This document shows, one piece after another, positions 56,642-64,000 of a stretch of DNA of 64,000 bases (position 1 is its first letter; each line of letters starts with the position of its first letter). Below the pieces are notes generated by a model. The model was not told where the DNA came from. It made no database searches and saw only the letters and a list, made by a program, of their open reading frames with translations. The stretch is from Streptomyces violaceusniger (GTDB taxonomy: Bacteria; Actinomycetota; Actinomycetes; Streptomycetales; Streptomycetaceae), in the NCBI GenBank assembly GCA_005405945.1, contig BJHW01000001.1, forward strand, positions 124,001 through 188,000, in the 5' to 3' direction. The position numbers were made by a program, and so were the translations under genes.

Positions 56642-57401
56642 CCGCCGTACTGGAACTGAGCGAAACCGCCCTGCGCTACCGGGCCGGCGCCCAGCCCGTC
56701 GTCGAGGACGTCTCGCTGGCCGTCGAGGCCGGGCACAGCCTCGCCCTCGTCGGCGAGTCCGGCGCCGGAAAGACGACGCTGCTGCGTCTGCTGCTCGGGC
56801 TCGCCCGGCCCACCTCGGGCACGGTGCGCTTCGACGGGGAGGAACTGAAGCTCCGCGACCGCGACCAGGTGCGGCGGTTCCGGCGCAGCGTCCAGTGTGT
56901 CTTTCAGGACCCGTACTCATCGCTCGACCCGCGACAGCGGGTGAACGGCATCGTGTCCGAGCCACTGCGCTCCCTAGGTATCGCCACCAAGCGCACGGCC
57001 GGGCCCAAGGTGGCCGAAGCCCTGGAACGGGTCGGACTGCCGGCCGATGCCGCGGAGCGCTATCCGCACGAGTTCTCCGGCGGACAGCGTCAGCGCATCG
57101 CGATAGCCCGCGCGACCGTGTGCGACCCGCGGGTGCTGCTCGCCGACGAACCCGTCAGCGCACTCGACATCACGACCCGGGTCAAGGTCGTCGACCTGCT
57201 GAACGAGCTGAAGCGGGAGCAGGGCCTCACGCTCGTCATGGTCTCCCACGATCTGTCGGTCGTCGCCTCGCTCTGCGAACGCACCGCCGTCCTGGAGCGC
57301 GGCCGCATCGTCGAGCAGGGCGACACCTCCCAGGTCCTGGGTGCCCCGAGCATCCGTACACCCGCCACCTCCTCGCCGGGGTTCCGCGACTGCCGGCGTG
57401 A
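56638..57401 (+). CDS. ABC importer ATPase 2 (DppF type), C-terminal frameshift
   Basis: Walker A GESGAGKTT, VFQDPYSSLDPRQRV, signature YPHEFSGGQRQRIAIARATV, Walker B VLLADEPVSALDITTRV and MVSHDLSVVASLCERTAV. Near 57347 a C-run is one base short. The main frame then drifts to a stop at 57462, while the other frame gives PEHPYTRHLLAGVPRLPA, the normal end of this family, stopping at 57401. The catalytic parts are unaffected, so the protein may still work if the shift is real. Confidence 0.88.
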
Positions 57402-57589
57402 CGGCGTGAGTGAACGCCCCGGCGCGTCCGCGCACGGAAGGGCATCTTCCAGTGCCCTGTGAGGAGAATCGGGATGACCGCGCCACTGAAGTGTGTGGTG
57501 AGCGGTGGCATACGGGCGTGAACAGGACGTCCGGCCGTGGAACGGGGGTGGAACGGTGTCTATGCAAGCGGGCTCGGGGGCGGATGTCC

Positions 57590-58325
57590 CCGCCGGAACA
57601 GCGCGAGGTGGCCCAAGCGGCGTTTCCCAAGGGCTGCTTGGCCACGCGGATCCGGGATGCCCTCGGCCCGCTGTTCTCGGACGAGGAGTTCCGGGAAGCC
57701 TTCGGAGTCCGGGGGCGTCCCGGTATCTCCCCTGGTCGGCTGGCTTTGGTCAGTATCCTGCAGTTCGCCGAGAACCTCACCGACCGCCAGGCCGCGCACG
57801 CGGTGCGGGCCAGGATCGATGTGAAGTACCTGCTCGGCCTGGAGCTGACCGATCCCGGCTTCGACCACACCGTATTGACCGGCTTCCGGGACAGTCTCCT
57901 GGCACACGGCCTGGAGGGCAGGATCTTGGACCTGCTCCTGGGACGGCTGGCCGACATGGGGCCGGTTGCCGCCGGCGGCGGCAGCGCACCGACTCCACAC
58001 ATGTCCTGGCTGCGGTCCGGACCCTCAACCGCCTGGAGTTCGTCGGGGAGACGCTGCGGGCCGCGCTGGAGGCGCTCGCCGCGGCGGCGCCGGACTGGAT
58101 GCGCGCGTGGATTGCCCCTGACTGGCAGGACCGCTACGGGACACGGGTCGACGCCTACCGGCTGCCAACCGACGAGCAGGGACGCCGCGAGCTCGCCCAG
58201 CAGATCGCAGCCGACGGATACCGCCTCCTCGAAGCGGCTTTCGCACCGACGACGCCGGCATGGCTGCGTCAGGTGCCCGCCGTCGGTGTTCTGCGCACGG
58301 TGTGGGTGCAGCGTGTGTCCGCACG
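57590..58325 (+). pseudogene. IS1182-family transposase, frameshifted and truncated
   Basis: Frame one: VAQAAFPKGCLATRIRDALG, RPGISPGRLALVSILQFAEN, ARIDVKYLLGLELTDPGFDH, TVLTGFRDSLLAHGLEGRIL. After a shift near 57968, frame two: RTDSTHVLAAVRTLNRLEFV (first Asp), APDWQDRYGTRVDAYRLPTD and VPAVGVLRTVWVQ. The C-terminal half is absent after about 58325. Confidence 0.8.
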
Positions 58326-59491
58326 CACTGGCCGTCAGCGACGCATCTCACCTGGGTTCGATGGAGTACGAGGCGCCGTCGAACGTCCATCCGTCGGTGC
58401 CTTCGCCGATGCTCCGGCGGATGGTGGGCGCCTGCGATCTGACCCGCGAGATCAGCCGACACCCGGGCAGCCTGCCGACCGCTGGCGAAGTACGGCAGTG
58501 TGCTTCGCTCCTTCGTCGACGAGATCCAGGCCGAAGTGAATCCGCGTCTCCCGCGGCTGGGCATGCATAGAGATAGCGGGCGGCCGTGCCGGTCATGGGC
58601 AGCCTCCATTGGAGTCGATCTTGCTGGCTTCTGGGGGCACGCCGACCCGCGCAGGCTGGTTCCTCGAAGGACTGGGTCTGTCTTCAGGCGATCAACGCGT
58701 CGCGAGCCCCGCAAGATCCGGAAGATTGGCCCTGATGGCCGGTCAGCTGTCGGCCGACACGGGTTTTCTTGGCCGGCTTGGGGGTAGCGCCTTCCCGGGC
58801 GAGGCGTCTGGTCATGAAGGTGATGGCGGCCCAAGCACGGTTTCTCGCGTACGAGACGTCTCGGTGTCGGCAGCGACGGCGCCGTGGATGGCGGGCAACG
58901 TCCAGGGCCGGTGAGGCGCGCGGCTGAGGCCGAACTCCGCTTGGCGTGTGACTCCCACGAGGCGTGGCCAAGCGGGTCCGGCGATAACCCCTGTCAACGA
59001 TCACCCACCCATCGCGCGTCCGCCGGCCAGGATCCCGTTCCGACGATGTGCTCCACGAGCCGCAACGCCTCACCAATAGGAACCGTGTCCTCGTCCGGGT
59101 ACTCGTCGTCCTGCTGCCCGCTCCCGATCCTCGACCGAAGTACCTCCAGCACCGCTTCGCCCGGCGCAGGGGAGGGCTGCCGTCATTGATCGTTCAAGAC
59201 TCGTTCACGAGCTGGACAATCTCATGGACGGGCCGCGAAACAGCCCCAGTGCCGGTGCCCCAGGGGGCTGGGCACGGGACCCGTCGTAACCGGCGCAACC
59301 GCCGAAGGGAGCTGATGCGGTTCCTCGTCGATTGCTGGGCCTCTTGTGACGTGATCCGTTGCCGGCCTTCCGCCCGGCGGGAAACGATGTCAGTGTTTCG
59401 TAAGAGTTCGACCGATGAGAGATCTGCCAATCCCCCCTAGGGTGTTGGTCGGAACCGCTGGTTCAACGTTGCGGGCCGCCACAAGTCCTTT
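58326..59491. other. about 1.2 kb of unassigned, probably eroded sequence
   Basis: A short minus-strand frame at 58994-59152 (LEVLRSRIGSGQQDDEYPDE, DTVPIGEALRLVEHIVGTGS) has protein character and could be a 52-aa gene fragment from a GTG. Another minus frame ends in ITFMTRRLAREGATPKPAKK. No complete gene, RNA or element end is seen. Confidence 0.3.
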
Positions 59492-59776
59492 TCGGACAGG
59501 GCGTACGCCTCCCGCGCGAACCGCGCCTACCTCCGGCGGCGTAGCATCCGCTGCACCATCCCGGACAAGGCCGACCAGGCGCAAAACCGCAAGAAGCGGG
59601 GCTCTCACGGTGGTCGGCCGCCGAAGTTCGACCCCGTTGACTACCGCGCGAGGCATGCGGTCGAGTGCGGCATCAATCGCCTCAAGAGACACCGGGCAGT
59701 GGCCACACGGTATGACAAGTTGGCGGTCCGCTACCAGGCGACCGCCCTCGTCGCGGCCATCAACGAGTGGCTATGA
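59492..59776 (+). pseudogene. IS5-family transposase C-terminal remnant
   Basis: One frame of 94 codons: [40 protein letters not shown] and [20 protein letters not shown] (catalytic Glu region), ending in AINEWL. It is a third IS5 type, different from both IS5 elements in this window. The front two thirds are missing. Confidence 0.75.
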
Positions 59777-59794
59777 CCAGCGCATTCGATAGCC

Positions 59795-60166
59795 CTATTC
59801 CTCGCCGGAGAAACGCTCCCACGCGGACTGGCGGGTCATCCCCAGAGTCTCCCCGATGCGCGCCCAGGTCACTCCCAGCGCACGCGCCTTGAGCACCCAT
59901 TGAGCGAGGTTTCGCTCGACCTGTGCCCCCGCAGCTGCGATCAGTGGCAGACTCGCCAGCACCACCTCGGGACTCGTCACCTGGTCCCAGGGGGCAAGTT
60001 GCGGTCCGCCCTCCGCGGGCTTCCCCTCGATCACCGTCGAGCAGAGAGTCACGCACTCATCACAGATAAACACTCCCGGTCCGGCCACGAGCGTACCCAC
60101 CTCGGTGTTCCGCTTCTGGCAGAACGAGCACGCTGCGATCACGGATTCTTTTACTGCGGGCGACAT
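59795..60166 (-). CDS. ClpX-type C4 zinc finger / helix-turn-helix regulator
   Basis: 123 aa. The N-terminal ClpX zinc-binding domain has C13, C16, C35 and C38 ([30 protein letters not shown]), the same fold that lets ClpX recognise adaptors. Instead of an AAA domain the C-terminus is a helix-turn-helix ([29 protein letters not shown]). Probably a small transcription factor, perhaps linked to Clp. The promoter and two operators lie directly upstream. Confidence 0.82.
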   Translation of the reverse strand: MSPAVKESVIAACSFCQKRNTEVGTLVAGPGVFICDECVTLCSTVIEGKPAEGGPQLAPWDQVTSPEVVLASLPLIAAAGAQVERNLAQWVLKARALGVTWARIGETLGMTRQSAWERFSGEE

Positions 60167-60186
60167 CCGATCACCTCCCCTTCCGT

Positions 60187-60245
60187 GTCAGGCATTTCCT
60201 GACGGCGGCAGGCGTGACATTACATCGTCAGGAGATGCCTGACAA
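60187..60245 (-). promoter_or_regulatory. promoter with tandem GTCAGG-N5-CCTGAC operators
   Basis: Dyads GTCAGGCATTTCCTGAC (60187-60203) and GTCAGGAGATGCCTGAC (60227-60243) are centred 40 bp apart. On the minus strand TTGTCA (60245-60240) and TAATGT (60222-60217) form a promoter with 17-bp spacing for the ClpX-type gene. One operator overlaps the -35 and spacer, the other sits just downstream of the start, an arrangement that favours repression. Confidence 0.75.
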
Positions 60246-60300
60246 CGGAAGTCGTGCAATCCCACGCGGGCTCGCCAGAACCGGTCTTTCGACACACGCC

Positions 60301-61105
60301 CTAGTTGTGCTGTCTGGGGACGTTGGTGCCGACCGCGGTGCGACGCATGGGCTGGCCTCGCTGAGCTCGTCCGATCAGGGGCCGGCCGAGGTCCTGCTCG
60401 AGCCGGTTGATCTGGGTGACCAGGGTGGACTGGCTGATGCCGAGGGCTTGGGCTGCTTTCCGCATGGTGTCGTGGGACAGTGCGGCGATGAACCGCTCCA
60501 GCCGGTCCCATGCATATGTGCTGTTCAGGGCCTCACGGAGGAAGGCCGGCGCTTGTGTGGCGTGCTCCGCCGCCCGGAGGGTGGCATTGTGGGAGGCTTC
60601 GCCGCAGTGGGATGTTGTGGGTGTTCGCCCAGCGGTTCATGTGCGCCGGGCTCATGCCCTTCTCGCGGGCGAGGTCTCGCAGAGTCCTCCGGCGGTGAAC
60701 GTACTGCTCGAAGAGCCAGTTCGCCTCGACCTCCGCGTGGCGCTTGTAGTCCCGGAGACCGCTGCTTCGCAAGGGGATTCCCTACTCACCGGCGAGTCGG
60801 GTGAGCAGGCCGCGGGGAGATGCCGGTGAGGTCGGCGATCTGTTGAAGAGAGAGGTGTTCGTCGAGGTAGAGACGGGTCAGTTCAGCCTCGGGCAGGTCT
60901 TCCATCGCCCTGTTGAAGGCTCTGCCGGCGGCTCTGGCCTGGGTTTTCGTCACCGGGATCGCGGGAGCGGGATGCTGGTCGAGCAGGTGCCTGACTGCTG
61001 CGGCGCTGGTGTCGAGCACTGCGGCGGCGTGTTGGGCGGGGTGCTCGCGTTGGCGGACGAGCTTGTGCGGGAGGTGGATGTCGACGACAGGTCGGCTGAC
61101 CGGGG
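60301..61105 (-). pseudogene. TniQ-like multi-HTH protein, C-terminal part, broken
   Basis: Joined minus-strand frames show a chain of helix-turn-helix units: PHKLVRQREHPAQHAAAVLD, LYLDEHLSLQQIADLTGISP, LFEQYVHRRRTLRDLAREKG (MSPAHMNRWANTHNIPLRR) and a LysR-like final unit MRKAAQALGISQSTLVTQIN, RLEQDLGRPLIGRAQRGQPM. This layout matches the C-terminal half of TniQ-like proteins found on actinobacterial mobile elements. At least two frame breaks occur (about 60785 and 60540) and the zinc-binding N-terminus is missing, cut off at the LacI gene. Confidence 0.55.
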
Positions 61106-61114
61106 AACCGGCCA

Positions 61115-62169
61115 TCACCCCGGCCGACGCGGGGCCGTGGTCGAGCTGCGTACCTCCAGTCGGGAGCCGACGCGGATGAGCCGGCCGACGCCCTCCGGGC
61201 CGGGGTCGCCATTGTCGGGGCGGCTGTCGATGCGGCGCAGGAGTTGCTCCGCGGCGAGTTCGCCGAGGTCGCGGGCGCCGTTGTCGACGACGGTGATCGG
61301 CGGGTGCCAGTACGGAAACCAGGGCGCCTCCTCGTGGCACACGAGAGAGAGCTGCTCCGGCACCCGGACGCCGAGCTGCACCAGGGCTCCGAGCGCCCCG
61401 AACGTCGCTTCGTGGTTGGCGCTGTACAACGCGGTGGGCGGGTCGTCCGCGGCCATCACCCGCATGACCGCCTCCGCGCCGAACGGCACGGTGTACGGGC
61501 CACGCGCGCAGAGCGTGGGGTCGGGTTCGAGTCCGGCGGCGGTCAGGGCGGCGGCGAATCCTACGTAACGGTCGCGTCCGGAGTCGACGCTCGGCGGGCC
61601 GCCGATGAAGGCGATGCGCCGGTGTCCGAGGCCGAGCAGGTGCTGGGCGGCCAGTTCGGCGCCTTCCCGGTCGCCGGCCATCACGGAGTCACCGGGAGCG
61701 CCGTCAGGTGTGCGCATCAGGTTGACCACGGGGATGCCGGCCGCGCTCACCTGCCGGACCGTCGCGGTGTTGTCACCGGTGCCACGATGATCAGGCCGTC
61801 GACGCGGTGGTCCAACAGCATGTCCAGGTAACGGCGTTCACGCACCGGGTCGGAGTCGGTGACACACAGCAGCACCTGGTAGCCGCACTCGTCCAGCCGC
61901 TGCTGGAGCACCCCGGTGATGGTGTGGAAGGAGGCGTTCACCAGGTTGGTGATCACTAGCCCTATGAGGTTGCTGCGCCGCGTACGCAGTCCGCTGGCGA
62001 TCCGGTTCGGGCGGTAGCCGAGGCGTTCCGCCGCGGACTGCACCGCCCGCTTCGTCCGGTCGCTGACCCGGCTGGAGCCGCTCAGCACTCGCGAGGCCGT
62101 GCTCTTGGAGACCCCCGCCGCGTCCGCCACCTGGTCCAAGGTGACCGCCACCGGTCCACCTCCGATCAT
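61115..62169 (-). CDS. LacI family transcriptional regulator (one frameshift)
   Basis: ATG 62169 starts the LacI DNA-binding domain: TLDQVADAAGVSKSTASRVL, SGSSRVSDRTKRAVQSAAER, LGYRPNRIASGL. The periplasmic-binding-like core follows (NLIGLVITNLVNASFHTITG, DMLLDHRVDGLIIVAPVT), then shifts frame near 61780 and continues NTATVRQVSAAGIPVVNLMR, LLGLGHRRIAFIGGPPSVDS to the end at 61115. About 350 aa if intact. It is divergent from the dihydrodipicolinate-synthase-like gene and probably represses it together with itself. Confidence 0.88.
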
Positions 62170-62333
62170 GCAATCGATCCCATACGACTCTCCACACCCT
62201 GAGTCGATGGGCGTCATCATGTCAGACACCTTGAAGTCAGTGGCGTAAAACTTACGTTTCTCCGACAATTTCAGGCCAATCCTAGGTTGACCTCGCACGA
62301 GCTGGCTGCGACGGTTCTGTGCAATCGATCCCA
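62169..62333. promoter_or_regulatory. two LacI-type operators in the divergent intergenic region
   Basis: TGCAATCGATCCCA occurs at 62169-62182, overlapping the LacI start codon, and at 62320-62333 ahead of the synthase gene. Both have the central ATCGAT symmetry of LacI-family sites. The 151-bp spacing would allow looping. Confidence 0.7.
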
Positions 62334-62389
62334 CAAGATGGCGCCCTGAAGGCGTCATAAAGGGACAGATACTCGATTGGAGCTCACCA

Positions 62390-63337
62390 TGACCCCCACG
62401 GGTGCCGTCTCCTGGCGCGGCTACTGGCCAGCAGCACCCACGCCGTTCGCCGCCGACGGCTCGCTCGACCAGAGCGCCTGGCGCGAACTGCTGCGGCTGT
62501 ACGCGGAACACGGCGTACACGGGGTCCTGGTGAACGGCACGACCGGCGAGTGGTTCTCGCAGACCCCCGACGAGCGCCGCCGGGTGGCCGAGATCGCGGT
62601 CACCGAACTCTCCGGACAGATACCGGTGGTGATCGGCTGCGGCGCGTACACCGCGGACGAGTCCGCGCGATACGGCGAGCACGCCCGCTCGATCGGCGCG
62701 GACGGCATCCTCACTACCCCGCCGCCCTACGTCCATCCGAGTCAGGACGAGATCCACGCTTTCTACGCCACCCTCGCCCGGGCGGTCGACCTGCCGCTCA
62801 TGGTCTACAACTGGCCGCGCGGCACCGCCGTCGACATCACGGTCGACACCCTGGCCAAGCTGGCCGATCTCGACACCGTGGTGGCCGTCAAGGACAGCTC
62901 CGGCGACGAGCTGAAGGTCGCGGACACCTGCGCCGCCCTGGCCGGGAAGGTCCAGGTCTTCGGCCGCTTCATCCACCGCCGGGGCATGGCCGTCATGGCC
63001 GAGTTCGGCGGCGCCGGAAACATCGACGGCGGCGGCCTCGGCGCCCTCTTCGCCGTCCCCTTCTATGAGGCCTACTGGGCCGGTGACCTCGACCGGGCCC
63101 GGGAATGGTCCGCACGCTACGAACGGCTTGTGAACCTGCTCGTCAACGACGACTACAGCTCGCGGTTCGCCTCACCCACCTCGCAGCTCAAAGCCGCCAT
63201 GCGGCTGCTCGGGCAGCCCGGGGGCACGTACGCCCCCGCTGCTCCCCCTGGAGGACCCGTCCGCGCTGCTCAGCCTGTCCGCGGCGCTCGACGAGGCCGG
63301 GCTGCATCCCTGTTCCACCAGCACCGGAAAAAGGTGA
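62390..63337 (+). CDS. dihydrodipicolinate synthase family (DapA-like) aldolase
   Basis: ATG 62390. A TIM-barrel class I aldolase: WPAAPTPFAADGSLDQSAWR, HGVLVNGTTGEWFSQTPDER, VIGCGAYTADESARYGEHAR, LMVYNWPRGTAVDITVDTLA (with the Tyr of the catalytic triad) and VVAVKDSSGDELKV (Schiff-base Lys). About 40 residues from the end the frame changes: one G and one C appear to be missing in short runs near 63220 and 63232. The corrected frame PLEDPSALLSLSAALDEAGL ends at 63337. Probably a sugar-acid or keto-acid lyase in a LacI-controlled catabolic operon rather than lysine synthesis. Confidence 0.85.
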
Positions 63338-63344
63338 ACCGACC

Positions 63345-64000
63345 GTGCGCAGACTTCTCATCGCGGCCTCCTCCGCCGCCCTGCTTCTGACCGTGGCGGC
63401 CTGCGGCAGCGAGGACTCGTCCTCGTCGTCCGCCGCCGCGGCCCCGACCGGCTGCACGCCCAAGGTGGGCAAGTCGGACCTGGTCAAGGCGGGCACGTTG
63501 ACGATTTCGACCAACGCGACCCTGCCGCCCATGCAGTACCTGGACGCCTCCAAAAAGATCGTCGGCATGCGGGTGGATCTTGGCAACGAGATAGCCAAAC
63601 TCCTCTGTCTCACCCCGAAGTTCGTCAACATCCCCTTCGACGCGCAGATCCCCGGCGTGCAGTCCGGACGCTGGGACATGATCGACACCGGCATGTTCTA
63701 CACACCGGAGCGGGCCGAGACCGTCACGCTCGTCCCGTACGAGATCCAGGGCGTCTCCGTCTCTGTCGCCAAGGGCAACCCGAAGAAGATCACCTCCGAG
63801 GACGACCTGTCCGGCAAGGCCATCGCCGTGGAGGCGCCGGGCTACGAGTTCGACACCCTCACCGCGCTCAACAAGAAGCTGAAAACCGCCGGGAAGCCGC
63901 AGGTCACCATCCGCACCTTCACCACCACCGCCGACGCCTACCAGGCACTGTCCGCGGGCCAGGTCGAAGGCGTGGCCATCGTCGAGTCGGTCACCAGCTA
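63345..64000 (+). CDS. ABC transporter family 3 substrate-binding lipoprotein (partial)
   Basis: GTG 63345, 7 bp after the corrected synthase stop; the frame is open to the window end. A lipoprotein signal RRLLIAASSAALLLTVAACG has lipobox VAAC. The SBP family 3 core follows: AGTLTISTNATLPPMQYLDA, GMRVDLGNEIAKLLCLTPKF, GRWDMIDTGMFYTPERAETV and DDLSGKAIAVEAPGYEFDTL. The natural role is uptake of an amino acid or related small molecule, perhaps the substrate of the adjacent aldolase pathway. The C-terminal part and the permease genes lie beyond the window. Confidence 0.88.
   Translation, partial: MRRLLIAASSAALLLTVAACGSEDSSSSSAAAAPTGCTPKVGKSDLVKAGTLTISTNATLPPMQYLDASKKIVGMRVDLGNEIAKLLCLTPKFVNIPFDAQIPGVQSGRWDMIDTGMFYTPERAETVTLVPYEIQGVSVSVAKGNPKKITSEDDLSGKAIAVEAPGYEFDTLTALNKKLKTAGKPQVTIRTFTTTADAYQALSAGQVEGVAIVESVTS

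Noticed and set aside
1..64000. CRISPR arrays, tRNA and rRNA genes
   Set aside because: No regularly spaced repeat set and no cloverleaf or rRNA core sequence was seen on reading either strand.

Overview
The window reads as the accessory, probably subtelomeric arm of a Streptomyces (or close relative) linear replicon. Base composition is high-GC throughout, GTG and TTG starts with GGAGG-type ribosome sites are common, and a tap/tpg telomere-maintenance pair lies at 17.6-20.4 kb. The rest is a patchwork of small gene blocks separated by insertion sequences and gene fragments. IS5 (three elements plus a remnant), IS701, IS3, IS1380, IS1182, IS110, IS481 and IS630 families are all represented.

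Layout. 0-3.4 kb: a membrane protein, a DUF6623 protein, a protein with a duplicated GAW domain, and a small cysteine-rich protein. 3.4-5.9 kb: a divergent regulatory region with two palindromes, a truncated FemX gene cut by an IS481 remnant, and a STAS-like/winged-helix protein. 6.1-12.0 kb: two almost identical 874-bp IS5-family elements in inverted orientation enclose 4.1 kb that carries a Rieske oxygenase, its flavin/[2Fe-2S] reductase, a TetR regulator and broken genes; this block looks lower in GC. 12-16 kb: IS1380 and IS3 remnants and two hypothetical proteins. 17.5-20.4 kb: tpg and a doubly frameshifted tap. 20.4-22.5 kb: an intact-ended IS701 element splits a reading frame that precise excision would restore. 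22.7-25.9 kb: a three-gene cassette of tyrosine recombinase, XRE regulator and zinc-ribbon/recombinase-like protein. 27-32.8 kb: an IS5 element, a secreted Ig-like protein, then wreckage (IS630, MFS, possibly 6-phosphogluconate dehydrogenase, and an NRPS methyltransferase with an inverted internal segment). 32.8-34.8 kb: a secreted GH43/CBM42 enzyme. 35-42 kb: transposase remnants, an FtsX permease, a coupled three-gene cassette that looks like a toxin-antitoxin operon, and a molybdopterin oxidoreductase fragment.

42-64 kb is more metabolic. It holds a Tat-exported FAD oxidoreductase, a PQQ-type sugar dehydrogenase with PKD domain, two sugar phosphate isomerase/epimerases, an ECF41-type sigma factor, a DUF1684 protein followed by a complete peptide/nickel-type ABC importer (five coupled genes), a ClpX-type zinc-finger/HTH regulator with tandem operators, a TniQ-like fragment, and a LacI-controlled dihydrodipicolinate-synthase-like gene followed by an amino-acid-type binding protein that runs off the end.

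Many otherwise well-conserved genes carry single-base frameshifts, and where the missing base can be placed it is often in a G or C run. These could be real decay or base-calling errors, so pseudogene labels below are conditional. There are no rRNA or tRNA genes and no CRISPR array that I could see.
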